A stretch of 37,249 bases of DNA from an uncultured Eubacteriales bacterium (GTDB taxonomy: Bacteria; Bacillota; Clostridia; Lachnospirales; Lachnospiraceae). Below the pieces are notes generated by a model. That model saw only the letters and a list, made by a program, of their open reading frames with translations, did no database searches and was not told the origin of the DNA. The DNA is taken from positions 1-37,249 of the forward strand of contig OMVN01000021.1 of assembly GCA_900314525.1 (NCBI GenBank), given 5' to 3'. The stretch's first letter is position 1. Each line of letters opens with the position of its first letter. Positions 1-8,628 of the stretch are shown one piece after another. The position numbers and the translations under genes were made by a program.

Positions 1-110
1 AGAGGGAAAGGATTCCTTATATTTTGGCATTTTTTGAAAGTTGTTTACTAGAATATTTGAAAAGTCAAGTGGATGTGGATAAAAGTACGGAAACTCAAGC
101 ATATTATATA

Positions 111-139
111 TTGATTTTTAGGGGTCAAAGTGATAATAT
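111..139 (+). promoter_or_regulatory. probable promoter of ptb-buk
   Basis: TTGATT at 111-116 and TAATAT at 134-139 are separated by 17 bp, with a TG one base before the -10 box (extended -10). Transcription would start near 146, giving a leader of about 75 nt that contains GTGTGC (151-156) complementary to GCACAC (186-191). The -35 box is only a partial match, so this is a sequence-based guess. Bases 1-110 show no gene. Confidence 0.45.
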
Positions 140-219
140 AGGCACTAGTAGTGTGCCTTGTTACAGTACTTGGTTAGACTAATTAGCACACAGAATATTA
201 TATAGAAGGTGGCAGACAA

Positions 220-1137
220 ATGGCAAAAGGATTTGACGATTTAATTTCAAAAGTAAACAGTTGTAGTACAAAGACAGTTTCAGTCGCTGTAGCACAGGAT
301 AGCGCAGTACTTGAGGCAGTTAAAGAAGCAAAAGAGAAAAACATTGCAAATGCAATATTAGTTGGTGATGAAGACAAAATTAGAGAAATCGCTGCAGAGA
401 TGAATATGGATCTTTCAGGATTTGAAATTATAGATGAAAAATATAATTTCCAGGCTGCACTTAAGGCAGTATCACTTGTACATGAAGGCAAAGCTGATAT
501 GTATATGAAAGGACTTATTGATACAAAATCATTCTTAAAGAGCGTTCTTGATAAAGAAGTTGGACTTAGAAATAACCGTCCATTATCTCATGTATGCGTA
601 TTTGAGGTAGAGGGAATTGACAGATTGTTATTCTTATCAGACGTAGCATTTATGACATATCCTACATTAGAGGACAAGGCTTCAATTATCGAAAATACTG
701 TAGAAGTATGTCATGCATGCGGAATTACTAATCCAAAGGTTGCTCCTTTAGCAGCAGTTGAAGTAGTAAATCCTAAGATGCCAGTTACAGTAGAAGCAGC
801 AGAACTTACTAAGATGAACGAAGAAGGAAAAATCACAGGATGTATAGTTGACGGACCATTATCAATGGATCTTGCAATTGATCCTGAGGCAGCTGTTCAT
901 AAGGGAACAACAGACAGAAAGATCGCTGGAGATGCAGATGTACTTATTTTCCCAGATATCCATGCAGGAAATATTACATACAAGACATTAGTTCATACAG
1001 CACATGTTAAGAATGGTAACATTATTACAGGTACAAAGGCACCAGTTATTCTTACATCACGTTCTGATGATTCACAGACAAAGATAAATTCAATCGCAAT
1101 TGCATCAGTTATGGCTGAAGCAATGAAAAATAATTAA
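220..1137 (+). CDS. ptb: phosphate butyryltransferase (Ptb)
   Basis: A 305-residue cytoplasmic acyltransferase of the phosphate acetyl/butyryltransferase family. It exchanges CoA of butyryl-CoA for phosphate, giving butyryl-phosphate. The length is typical of Ptb (about 300) and shorter than multidomain Pta. Family-like stretches include DMYMKGLIDTKSFL near residues 88-101, the FLSDVAFMTYPTLEDK region near 138-153, and the DADVLIFPDIHAGN segment near residues 238-251. The ATG at 220 follows AGAAGGTGG at 204-212. The butyrate kinase gene starts 18 nt after the stop, so the two are surely co-transcribed and form the terminal butyrate and ATP-yielding pathway. Phosphate acetyltransferase activity is the main alternative, but the partner gene argues for butyrate. 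Confidence 0.92.
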   Translation: MAKGFDDLISKVNSCSTKTVSVAVAQDSAVLEAVKEAKEKNIANAILVGDEDKIREIAAEMNMDLSGFEIIDEKYNFQAALKAVSLVHEGKADMYMKGLIDTKSFLKSVLDKEVGLRNNRPLSHVCVFEVEGIDRLLFLSDVAFMTYPTLEDKASIIENTVEVCHACGITNPKVAPLAAVEVVNPKMPVTVEAAELTKMNEEGKITGCIVDGPLSMDLAIDPEAAVHKGTTDRKIAGDADVLIFPDIHAGNITYKTLVHTAHVKNGNIITGTKAPVILTSRSDDSQTKINSIAIASVMAEAMKNN

Positions 1138-1155
1138 TATAAAGGAGAAATAACC

Positions 1156-2220
1156 ATGTCAGTTAAGAGCTTAGTAATTAACCCAGGTTCTACATCAACA
1201 AAGATTGGTGTGTTTGAAGATGAAAATCTTATTTTAGACCATACACTCAGACATTCAACAGAAGAAATTGCACAGTATGCAACAATTTTTGATCAGAGAG
1301 AATTCAGAAAAAATATTATTCTTGAGTTCCTTAAATCAGAAAACTTTGATATTGCTACATTAAATGTAGTAGTAGGACGTGGCGGATTATTAAAACCTAT
1401 TCCAGGTGGTACATATGAAGTTGATGATGCTTTACTTGAAGATTTAAAGGTAGGAAAACAGGGACAGCATGCATCAAATCTTGGAGGAATCCTTGCAAAA
1501 GAAATAGCAGATGAAATCGGTGTAAAAGCATATATCGTTGATCCTGTAGTTGTTGATGAGTTATGTGATGAGGCAAGAATTTCAGGTGTTCCTGAATTAC
1601 CAAGAATCAGTATCTTCCACGCATTAAATCAGAAAGCTGTTGCAAAGAGATATGCAAAAGAGACAGGCAAGAAATATGAAGATCTTAATTTAATAGTTGT
1701 TCATATGGGCGGTGGAGTTTCAGTAGGTGCTCATGATCACGGACGTGTTGTTGATGTATTCAATGCACTTGACGGAGATGGAGCATTCTCACCAGAGAGA
1801 GCAGGAGCAGTTCCAGTTGGCGGACTTGTTAAAATGTGTTTCTCAGGCAAATATACAGAGAAAGAAGTTTATAACAAACTTGTTGGTAACGGTGGTTTAA
1901 ATGCTTATCTTGGAACAAATGATATGCGTGATGTTATCAAACAGTCTGAGACAGATGAGAAAGCAAAATTAATTTATAATGCATTCTGCTATCAGGTAGC
2001 AAAGAATATCGGTTCAATGGCATGCGTATTAAATGGAAAAGTTGATCAGATTATTGTTACTGGTGGTATTGCTTATAACAAATGTATTATTGATGATCTT
2101 ACAAAACATGCAGGATTTATTGCTCCAATCACAACATATGCTGGTGAGGATGAGTTACTTGCACTTGTACAGGGTGGACTCAGAGTTGTAAATGGTGAAG
2201 AGGAAGCTAAAGTTTACTAA
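1156..2220 (+). CDS. buk: butyrate kinase (Buk)
   Basis: A 354-residue acetokinase-family (ASKHA fold) enzyme. It converts butyryl-phosphate and ADP to butyrate and ATP, the last substrate-level phosphorylation of butyrate fermentation. The N-terminus has the phosphate-binding motif [15 protein letters not shown] second glycine-rich loop ([17 protein letters not shown]) lies near residue 180, and [11 protein letters not shown] lies near residue 300. The length matches butyrate kinases (about 355) rather than acetate kinases (about 400). The start follows AAGGAGAAA at 1141-1149. It is directly downstream of ptb. No terminator is visible in the 38 nt before the next gene, so the transcript may continue into the HAD phosphatase. 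Confidence 0.93.
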   Translation: MSVKSLVINPGSTSTKIGVFEDENLILDHTLRHSTEEIAQYATIFDQREFRKNIILEFLKSENFDIATLNVVVGRGGLLKPIPGGTYEVDDALLEDLKVGKQGQHASNLGGILAKEIADEIGVKAYIVDPVVVDELCDEARISGVPELPRISIFHALNQKAVAKRYAKETGKKYEDLNLIVVHMGGGVSVGAHDHGRVVDVFNALDGDGAFSPERAGAVPVGGLVKMCFSGKYTEKEVYNKLVGNGGLNAYLGTNDMRDVIKQSETDEKAKLIYNAFCYQVAKNIGSMACVLNGKVDQIIVTGGIAYNKCIIDDLTKHAGFIAPITTYAGEDELLALVQGGLRVVNGEEEAKVY

Positions 2221-2258
2221 TACACGCAAAACAAAATATAAGAAAAGGAAATCGATAA

Positions 2259-2924
2259 ATGAACTTAAAATATGTGTTGTTTGATCTCGATGGGACAATA
2301 GCAGATACTTGCAAGGGAGTAACAGAGTCGGTTGCCTATTCGCTTAAAAAGTTTGGAATAAGGGTGGATGACATTAACAGTCTCCGCCCTTTTATTGGAC
2401 CACCACTCAGTGAATCTTTTAGTGAATTCTATGGATTTCAGGGAGAAAAACTTGAAGAGGCAATAAGACAATACCGTCTGTATTATGAGAGCGATGGATG
2501 GAAAGCCTGTAAAATATATGAAGGAATTAGGGAACTACTGATATACCTTAGAGAAAATGGTATAAAGATTTGTCTTGCCACATCTAAACCAGAAGTGTTT
2601 GCTGTTAGAATTCTTAAGTATTATGACATTTTACAGTATTTTGACTATGTTGGCGGCGCAGATATGGATGGAATTAGGGTAAAAAAAATAGATGTGCTAA
2701 AATGGGTTACAAGCCAGATTGAAGATTTTAAATATGAAGATGCTTTAATGGTAGGTGACAGAAAATATGACAAGACTGGAGCAGACGGTCTGGGAATAAA
2801 ATGTGTTCTCATAGAATATGGATTTGGAAGCAGAGAAGAACTTGAAAAATGTGAGCCATTTTCTATACAAAGCACTGTGTCAGACTTGCAAAAATTTCTT
2901 GACAGTCTTATAAAGCGGGGGTAA
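2259..2924 (+). CDS. HAD-superfamily hydrolase, phosphoglycolate phosphatase-like
   Basis: A 221-residue cytoplasmic HAD phosphatase. Motif I is FDLDGT with the nucleophile Asp9 and the acid/base Asp11. Motif II is the LATSK stretch near 107-110, Lys142/143 is the likely motif III lysine, and GDRKYD at 166-171 is the acidic Mg-binding motif. The insertion between motifs I and II is helical, as in the C1-cap PGP/Gph group. The substrate cannot be read from sequence: phosphoglycolate, a nucleotide or a sugar phosphate are all possible. It starts after AAGGAAA and lies 38 nt downstream of buk, so it may be a passenger of that operon. All catalytic motifs are intact. Confidence 0.85.
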   Translation: MNLKYVLFDLDGTIADTCKGVTESVAYSLKKFGIRVDDINSLRPFIGPPLSESFSEFYGFQGEKLEEAIRQYRLYYESDGWKACKIYEGIRELLIYLRENGIKICLATSKPEVFAVRILKYYDILQYFDYVGGADMDGIRVKKIDVLKWVTSQIEDFKYEDALMVGDRKYDKTGADGLGIKCVLIEYGFGSREELEKCEPFSIQSTVSDLQKFLDSLIKRG

Positions 2925-3000
2925 ACTTAACTTTAATAAAGTAGCATATTAAAATAAAGATGCTTTTATGAAATACTATAACGAAAGGAAGTTGCTAAAT

Positions 3001-4026
3001 ATGGAAAAGAAAAACATTGATTGGTCAAACTTAGGATTTGGCTATATTAAGACAGACAAGAGATATGTTTCAAACTTTAAGGATGGAAAATGGGATGACG
3101 GTGTCATGACAGATGATGCAAATGTAGTTATCAGTGAGTGTGCTGGAGTGTTACAGTACTCACAGTCATGTTTTGAAGGTTTAAAAGCATATACAACAGA
3201 AAAGGGAGAAATCGTTTGTTTCAGACCAGACTTAAATGCTGCAAGAATGCATGATTCAGCATTGAGACTTGAGATGCCAGCTTTCCCAGAAGACAGATTT
3301 GTAGATGCAGTAGTTCAGGTGGTAAAAGAAAATGCTGCATATGTTCCACCATACGGATCTGGTGCAACATTATATATCAGACCATATATGTTTGCTAGCT
3401 CACCTGTAATCGGTGTTAAGCCAGCAGAAGAATACCAGTTCAGAATTTTTGCAACACCAGTTGGACCATACTTCAAGGGTGGAGCAAAACCTATTACAAT
3501 TAAGGTTTCAGACTTTGACCGTGCAGCTCCAAATGGTACAGGACACATCAAAGCAGGTCTTAACTATGCAATGAGCTTACATGCAATTGTAACAGCACAT
3601 GAAGAGGGATATGCAGAGAACATGTACCTTGATGCAGCTACAAGAACAAAGGTTGAGGAGACAGGTGGAGCAAACTTCATATTCATCACAAAGGATGGCA
3701 AGCTTGTAACTCCTAAGTCAGATAGTATCTTACCTTCAATTACAAGACGTTCAATTGAATATGTTGCAAAAGAATATCTTGGAATGGAAGTTGAAGAGAG
3801 AGAAGTTTACTTTGACGAAGTTAAAGATTTTGCAGAGTGTGGACTTTGTGGTACAGCAGCAGTTATTTCTCCAGTTGGAAAAATTGTTGATCATGGCAAA
3901 GAAATTGCATTCCCAAGCGGAATGGAAGAGATGGGACCAAACACAAAGAAGATTTATGATACATTAACAGGAATTCAGATGGGCAGAATTGAAGCTCCAG
4001 AAGGATGGGTTAAAGTTATAAAATAA
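3001..4026 (+). CDS. ilvE: branched-chain amino acid aminotransferase
   Basis: A 341-residue PLP fold-type IV aminotransferase that interconverts Leu/Ile/Val and their 2-oxo acids using glutamate/2-oxoglutarate. The PLP lysine is expected in GTGHIKAGLNYAMS (Lys184 from this start). EETGGANFIFI and the later GLCGTAAVISPVG region are typical of BCAT family II. An in-frame ATG also exists at 2968, but AGGAAG at 2986-2991 is correctly spaced only for the ATG at 3001, and the homologous N-terminus begins about there. It is followed 19 nt later by the DUF308 gene. The name is secure at family level; ybgE or bcaT would be equivalent labels. Confidence 0.92.
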   Translation: MEKKNIDWSNLGFGYIKTDKRYVSNFKDGKWDDGVMTDDANVVISECAGVLQYSQSCFEGLKAYTTEKGEIVCFRPDLNAARMHDSALRLEMPAFPEDRFVDAVVQVVKENAAYVPPYGSGATLYIRPYMFASSPVIGVKPAEEYQFRIFATPVGPYFKGGAKPITIKVSDFDRAAPNGTGHIKAGLNYAMSLHAIVTAHEEGYAENMYLDAATRTKVEETGGANFIFITKDGKLVTPKSDSILPSITRRSIEYVAKEYLGMEVEEREVYFDEVKDFAECGLCGTAAVISPVGKIVDHGKEIAFPSGMEEMGPNTKKIYDTLTGIQMGRIEAPEGWVKVIK

Positions 4027-4045
4027 ACCCCTGAGAGGTGAATTT

Positions 4046-4657
4046 ATGTTTGGAAAAAGAGAAAATGACGGAGAAAAGAAGCTGAAGACGATTACATTTC
4101 ACTCACTTATCTCTGCAATATTACTGATAGTCGTAGGATTGCTTCTGCTAATTAATCCAGTTGGCTCCATAAGAACAATGTGTGTTACTATTGGAATGAT
4201 ACTTGGGGCTATAGGTGCAGTGGAACTTCTGATTTATTTCGTATCAGACATGAAGAAAAATAATGGAAATAATAAACTTGTTTTTGGTATTTTTCTCGTA
4301 GTAGCTGGACTTTTTATAATGATTGGCTACAGAATTGTGATGCAGATAGTTCCTCTCGTTCTTGGACTGTTCATTGTTGTGGACGGAATTATGAAGCTTC
4401 AGACAGCTGTAAATGCAATGAAAATGAATACTGAGGGGAAATTTGCAGTGCTTGCAATTGCTCTTATAACAACAGTAGTTGGATTTGTAATTTGCTTTAA
4501 TGCATTTAATACAGCGAAGATTTTACTTAGGATAATAGGTGCGGTAATGATATTCAGCGGAATAACAGATGTGATGAACATCATTTACATCAGCAGAAAA
4601 CTTAAAAATTATGTTGATGATATGAAGGCTCTTAATCAGGATCCCAAAGACATATAA
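4046..4657 (+). CDS. DUF308/HdeD-like membrane protein
   Basis: A 203-residue integral membrane protein of unknown function. After a charged N-terminus of about 15 residues, six hydrophobic segments occur in three pairs (about 20-36, 44-62, 77-95, 97-115, 133-151 and 158-178). Each pair has the gly-rich pattern of DUF308, for example GLLLLINPVG and GLFIMIGYRIV. HdeD of E. coli is the best-known relative and is linked to acid stress, but that role cannot be carried over here. The start follows GAGAGGTG at 4032-4039. It is probably translated from the ilvE transcript (19 nt gap) and is followed by a strong hairpin terminator at 4676-4721. Confidence 0.8.
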   Translation: MFGKRENDGEKKLKTITFHSLISAILLIVVGLLLLINPVGSIRTMCVTIGMILGAIGAVELLIYFVSDMKKNNGNNKLVFGIFLVVAGLFIMIGYRIVMQIVPLVLGLFIVVDGIMKLQTAVNAMKMNTEGKFAVLAIALITTVVGFVICFNAFNTAKILLRIIGAVMIFSGITDVMNIIYISRKLKNYVDDMKALNQDPKDI

Positions 4658-4675
4658 CATAAAAATATAAACTAG

Positions 4676-4721
4676 TGCATATCTTGTATAAATAAAATTT
4701 ATATGGGATATGCATTTTTTT
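4676..4721 (+). terminator. hairpin terminator abutting spoIIID
   Basis: TGCATATC (4676-4683) pairs with GATATGCA (4707-4714). Inside it TATAAAT (4687-4693) pairs with ATTTATA (4697-4703) around an AAA loop, and three G-U pairs can close the middle. Seven T residues follow at 4715-4721. The T-run ends one base before the spoIIID ATG. This is a convincing intrinsic terminator for the upstream ilvE-DUF308 unit. Confidence 0.8.
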
Positions 4722-4973
4722 ATGAAAGAATATATAGAAGAAAGAGCGATTATGCTGGCTAATTATATTATTGAAAATAAAGCTACAGTAAGGGGAGCAG
4801 CAAGCCGCTTTGGAATCAGTAAAAGTACTGTACATAAAGATGTAACTGAAAGACTTCTGGGAATAAATAAAAATCTTGCTAATAAGACACGAGAAATATT
4901 GGATATAAATAAATCAGAGAGACATATCAGGGGTGGAATGGCCACTAGGGAAAAATATTTGAAAAAGGGATAA
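4722..4973 (+). CDS. spoIIID: sporulation transcriptional regulator SpoIIID
   Basis: An 83-residue DNA-binding protein that in Bacillus is a mother-cell regulator acting with sigma-E and sigma-K. The N-terminal MKEYIEERAIMLANYI aligns with the B. subtilis start MHDYIKERTIKIGKYI. It is followed by the helix-turn-helix TVRGAASRFGISKSTVHKD and by the conserved RHIRGGMATREKYLKK tail, compared with RHLRGGEATKLKYKKD. An in-frame ATG at 4710 would add four residues but lies in the hairpin stem, so 4722 is preferred. The only Shine-Dalgarno candidate, GGGA at 4705-4708, is also inside that stem and rather far away. The gene implies that the organism forms endospores. It is followed by the mbl gene, as in B. 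subtilis. Confidence 0.92.
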   Translation: MKEYIEERAIMLANYIIENKATVRGAASRFGISKSTVHKDVTERLLGINKNLANKTREILDINKSERHIRGGMATREKYLKKG

Positions 4974-4977
4974 AAAA

Positions 4978-5008
4978 ACAGAGATGAAAATCTCTGTTGT
5001 AAATTTTT
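4978..5008 (+). terminator. spoIIID terminator
   Basis: ACAGAGAT (4978-4985) and ATCTCTGT (4990-4997) form a perfect 8-bp stem with a GAAA tetraloop, starting five bases after the stop codon. A short T-run follows at 5004-5008, and an A-run precedes the stem, so it could work in both directions. Confidence 0.7.
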
Positions 5009-5210
5009 GGGGGATGCCTAGTAACAAAGTTACTAGGCTGAGTTATGAAAATGTTAAGTTGTATACTACCTCATCGGTAGTATGGTTATATTATATATGG
5101 AAATTATGTCATAAATTTGTTCTCAAAATAAAAAAAATATAAAATCGCAATGAAAAATAAATGAATTTTGATATAAGATTCACAAAATAAATATTTTTTT
5201 AAAAAAACAC
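5009..5210. other. gene-free AT-rich stretch with two perfect hairpins
   Basis: No ORF with a ribosome binding site is seen between spoIIID and mbl. GCCTAGTAAC/GTTACTAGGC (5016-5038) is a perfect 10-bp stem with a 3-base loop. ATACTACC/GGTAGTAT (5063-5083) is a perfect 8-bp stem with a 5-base loop. Neither has a T-run. The remaining sequence up to the mbl promoter is almost pure A/T. Confidence 0.7.
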
Positions 5211-5239
5211 TTTTAAAAATCCTGATTTGTGTATATAAT
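5211..5239 (+). promoter_or_regulatory. possible mbl promoter
   Basis: A perfect TATAAT lies at 5234-5239. The best -35 at 17-bp spacing is TTTTAA (5211-5216), which is poor. The sequence between it and the start codon (5240-5346) holds GGCCATAGGCC (5300-5310), a small inverted repeat. Confidence 0.35.
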
Positions 5240-5346
5240 TACAAGAGGTTTACCATCTAATATGGAAACTTGCACTTAAAATGATTTTTTTTGATTGTGG
5301 CCATAGGCCGTAGATATACATATAAACGCTTTGGAAGGAGAAAAAG

Positions 5347-6342
5347 ATGTTAAGCACAGATATTGGAATTGATTTGGGAACAGCAAGTATTTTAGTATAC
5401 ATAAAAGGTAAAGGTGTAGTATTAAAGGAGCCTTCAGTTGTGGCATTTGACAGAGACACAAACAGGATAAAGGCAATTGGTGAGGAAGCAAGACTCATGA
5501 TAGGAAGAACACCGGGAAATATCGTGGCAGTAAGACCACTGAGACAGGGTGTTATTTCTGATTACTCTGTAACAGAGAAAATGTTAAGACATTTCATTCA
5601 GAAAGCAATGGGAAAGAGAACATTTAAGAAACCAAGAATTAGTGTCTGCGTACCAAGTGGGGTAACAGAAGTTGAGAAAAAGGCCGTTGAAGATGCAACA
5701 TTACAGGCAGGAGCAAGAGAAGTTGCAATTATAGAAGAGCCTATCGCTGCAGCAATTGGTGCTGGAATAGATATAACAAGACCTTGCGGAAATATGATAG
5801 TAGATATAGGTGGAGGAACAACAGATATTGCAGTAATTTCTTTAGGCGGAACTGTTGTAAGTACATCTGTAAAGATTGCCGGAGATGATTTTGATGAGGC
5901 AATTGTCAGATATATGAGAAAGAAACACAATCTTTTAATCGGCGAGAGAACAGCTGAGGAAATAAAGATTAAGATAGGTTCTGCATATAAGAGACCTGAG
6001 GTTATTACACTCGATGTAAGAGGAAGAAACCTTGTGACAGGTCTTCCTAAGACAGTTACAGTTACTTCGGATGAAACTGAAGAAGCATTAAAAGAGACAA
6101 CATCTCAGATTATTGAGGCAGTTCATAGTGTCCTTGAACAGACACCTCCTGAATTATCAGCAGATATAGCAGACAGAGGAATTGTTCTTACAGGTGGCGG
6201 ATGCCTTCTTCAGGGCCTTGAGGAACTTATAGAGGAGAAGACTGGAATCAATACAATGACAGCTGAAGATCCAATGACAGCAGTTGCTATTGGAACAGGT
6301 AAATTTATTGAATTCCTGAGTGAAGGTCCTTCAGACAATTAA
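5347..6342 (+). CDS. mbl: MreB/Mbl-family rod-shape actin
   Basis: A 331-residue bacterial actin that polymerises under the membrane and guides cell-wall elongation. The N-terminal phosphate-1 motif is DIGIDLGTASILVY. The second phosphate loop, MIVDIGGGTTDIAVISLGG, is near residues 150-168, and the adenosine motif GIVLTGGGCLLQGL is near 279-292. The length is standard. MreB, Mbl and MreBH cannot be separated securely by eye. The name Mbl is chosen because the gene follows spoIIID, as in B. subtilis, and because mreC/mreD are absent. The start follows TTGGAAGGAGAAAAAG at 5331-5346. A clear terminator follows at 6361-6388, making it monocistronic. Confidence 0.85.
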   Translation: MLSTDIGIDLGTASILVYIKGKGVVLKEPSVVAFDRDTNRIKAIGEEARLMIGRTPGNIVAVRPLRQGVISDYSVTEKMLRHFIQKAMGKRTFKKPRISVCVPSGVTEVEKKAVEDATLQAGAREVAIIEEPIAAAIGAGIDITRPCGNMIVDIGGGTTDIAVISLGGTVVSTSVKIAGDDFDEAIVRYMRKKHNLLIGERTAEEIKIKIGSAYKRPEVITLDVRGRNLVTGLPKTVTVTSDETEEALKETTSQIIEAVHSVLEQTPPELSADIADRGIVLTGGGCLLQGLEELIEEKTGINTMTAEDPMTAVAIGTGKFIEFLSEGPSDN

Positions 6343-6360
6343 TTATTAGGATAATATATG

Positions 6361-6388
6361 GCCATATGCTGCAGGCATATGGCTTTTT
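6361..6388 (+). terminator. mbl terminator
   Basis: GCCATATGC (6361-6369) pairs perfectly with GCATATGGC (6375-6383) around a 5-base loop and is followed by TTTTT (6384-6388). Confidence 0.88.
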
Positions 6389-6416
6389 AAGTTACGTAAG
6401 AGGTGAGGTGAAACGA

Positions 6417-8621
6417 TTGGAAACCATAAAGGGATATGTAGAAAAAATAGTATACAGAAATGATGAGAATGGATATACAGTGCTTGATTTGGATGTAGAC
6501 GGTGACAGTGAAACATGTGTAGGGTCCTTTCATGTTATAAATGAGGGTGAGTATATAGAGGTTTCCGGAGAATATAAAGAGCATAAAAATTACGGACCTC
6601 AGCTTCTGGTAAGCGAATATAAAGTAATACAGCCTGAAGATGAAATCTCTATTATAAGATATCTGAGTTCAGGAGTAATAAAAGGAATAAGAGAGTCCAC
6701 TGCAACAAAGATTGTCAATAGGTTCGGAAAAGATACATTTCGTATCATGGAAGAAGAGCCGGAGAGACTTGCTGAGATAAGGGGAATCAGTGAGAAGAAG
6801 GCAATGGAAATATCAGGACAGATGGAAGAAAAGAGGGAAATGAGAAGCGCAATGATGTTTCTCTCTGATTATCCCATAAATATGCAGACTGCAGTCAGAA
6901 TATATAACTATTATGGAAACAGGATGTATGAAGTAATAAGAACAAATCCATATAAAATGGCTGAGGAAATAGACGGGATTGGATTTAAGATAGCAGATGA
7001 AATAGCAAAGAAATCAGGAATAAGCCCAGATTCTGATTTTAGAATTGAGAGTGGAATATTATATGCTCTTTCTCAGGCTCTATTGGCAGGAAGTGTATAT
7101 CTTCCAGCCAATGTTCTCTTAGAGGCATCAAAAAGATTTTTAGAAGTTGACGAACTTGATTTTGACAGACACATAATGAATATGTCACTTGATAAAAGAA
7201 TTATTTGCAAGGGCTCTGATATTTATCAGACAAGAAATTATTATACGGAATTAACTGTTGCTAAGAGTCTGGCAGATCTTAACCAGAAAAATAAAATTAA
7301 TGAAGAAAAGATTCTTGCTAGATTAAAAAAGATAGAAAAGAAAGAAAATATCGTTCTTGACGAAATACAAGAACTGGCTGTTGTGGAATCAGTAAGATCA
7401 GGACTGCTTATAATAACAGGAGGACCTGGAACGGGAAAGACAACGACCATAAATATGATAATAAAATATTTTGAGGAACAGGACGCGGAAATTCTTCTGG
7501 CAGCGCCTACAGGAAGAGCGGCAAAGAGAATGTTCGAGGCTACAGGACGTGAGGCACAGACAATACACAGACTGCTCTCGTATAATGGAAATCCAGAAGA
7601 AGAGGGCTCGATGAAATTTGAAAAAAACTCTGAAAATCCACTGGAGGCTGACCTTATAATAATTGATGAGACATCAATGGTCGATATTTTCCTTATGAAT
7701 GCATTACTAAAAGCAGTTATGCCTGGAACCAGACTAATACTGGTTGGAGATGTGAATCAGCTTGAGTCAGTTGGGGCTGGAAAAGTAATGGAGGATATGA
7801 TAAACAGTAATATTTTCAATGTTGTAAAACTTGAAAAAATCTTCAGACAGGCAGCAGAAAGTGATATTGTAACAAATGCACATAAAATAAATAAGGGACA
7901 ACCAGTTGATCATGGAAAGAGGAGCAGAGATTTTCTGTTTATCAAGAGAGACACAAGGAATCAGGTCATGTCAGCAATACTTGCACTAGTAAGGGACAAA
8001 CTTCCTGGTTATGTTGAGGCAGATATGAATGAAGTCCAGATTATTACTCCAACTAGAAAAGGTGTGCTTGGGGTGGAAAAAATAAATGAAACCATGCAGT
8101 ATTATCTAAATCCTCCAACAGAAGATAAACAGGAGAAGCAGACAGCTGGAGTTACTTTCAGAGAAGGTGACAAGGTTATGCAGATAAAAAATGACTACCA
8201 GATAGAGTGGGAGATGAAAGGTAAATATGATGTTGTTCTAGATAAGGGAATGGGTGTATTTAACGGGGAAGTTGGTATTATAAATAAGATTAATAATTAT
8301 ACAGAAATGATGGAAGTTGAGTTTGATGACAGAAAATGTGTGACATATACTTTTAAACAGTTAGATGAATTGGAGTTGGCATATGCAATTACTGTGCATA
8401 AAGCTCAGGGAAGCGAGTACCCGGCAGTTGTGATTCCACTTTTTCAGGGACCACAGATGCTTATGACGAGAAATTTATTATATACTGCAGTAACGAGAGC
8501 GAAGAAATGCGTATGCCTTGTAGGTGATACAGATGTGTTTGATTATATGGAAGGCAACAATACAATAAGAAAGAGATATACTGGTCTGAAAGAAAGACTG
8601 ATGGAGGTAAACGAAGATTAA
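6417..8621 (+). CDS. recD2: ATP-dependent DNA helicase RecD2
   Basis: A 734-residue superfamily 1B 5'-3' helicase acting in DNA repair and replication-fork maintenance in bacteria without RecBC. The order is an N-terminal OB-like region, helix-hairpin-helix segments (about residues 85-190), Walker A GGPGTGKTTT near 336-345, Walker B LIIIDETSMVD, motif III LILVGDVNQLESVGAGK, ITPTRKGVLGVEKIN, and the C-terminal motif VI region TVHKAQGSEYP and LLYTAVTRAKK. The TTG at 6417 is taken as start because GAGGTGAGGTG (6400-6410) is properly spaced before it. The upstream in-frame ATG at 6366 lies inside the mbl terminator hairpin. The comFC gene follows after 7 nt. Confidence 0.9.
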   Translation: METIKGYVEKIVYRNDENGYTVLDLDVDGDSETCVGSFHVINEGEYIEVSGEYKEHKNYGPQLLVSEYKVIQPEDEISIIRYLSSGVIKGIRESTATKIVNRFGKDTFRIMEEEPERLAEIRGISEKKAMEISGQMEEKREMRSAMMFLSDYPINMQTAVRIYNYYGNRMYEVIRTNPYKMAEEIDGIGFKIADEIAKKSGISPDSDFRIESGILYALSQALLAGSVYLPANVLLEASKRFLEVDELDFDRHIMNMSLDKRIICKGSDIYQTRNYYTELTVAKSLADLNQKNKINEEKILARLKKIEKKENIVLDEIQELAVVESVRSGLLIITGGPGTGKTTTINMIIKYFEEQDAEILLAAPTGRAAKRMFEATGREAQTIHRLLSYNGNPEEEGSMKFEKNSENPLEADLIIIDETSMVDIFLMNALLKAVMPGTRLILVGDVNQLESVGAGKVMEDMINSNIFNVVKLEKIFRQAAESDIVTNAHKINKGQPVDHGKRSRDFLFIKRDTRNQVMSAILALVRDKLPGYVEADMNEVQIITPTRKGVLGVEKINETMQYYLNPPTEDKQEKQTAGVTFREGDKVMQIKNDYQIEWEMKGKYDVVLDKGMGVFNGEVGIINKINNYTEMMEVEFDDRKCVTYTFKQLDELELAYAITVHKAQGSEYPAVVIPLFQGPQMLMTRNLLYTAVTRAKKCVCLVGDTDVFDYMEGNNTIRKRYTGLKERLMEVNED

Positions 8622-8628
8622 TAAGATA

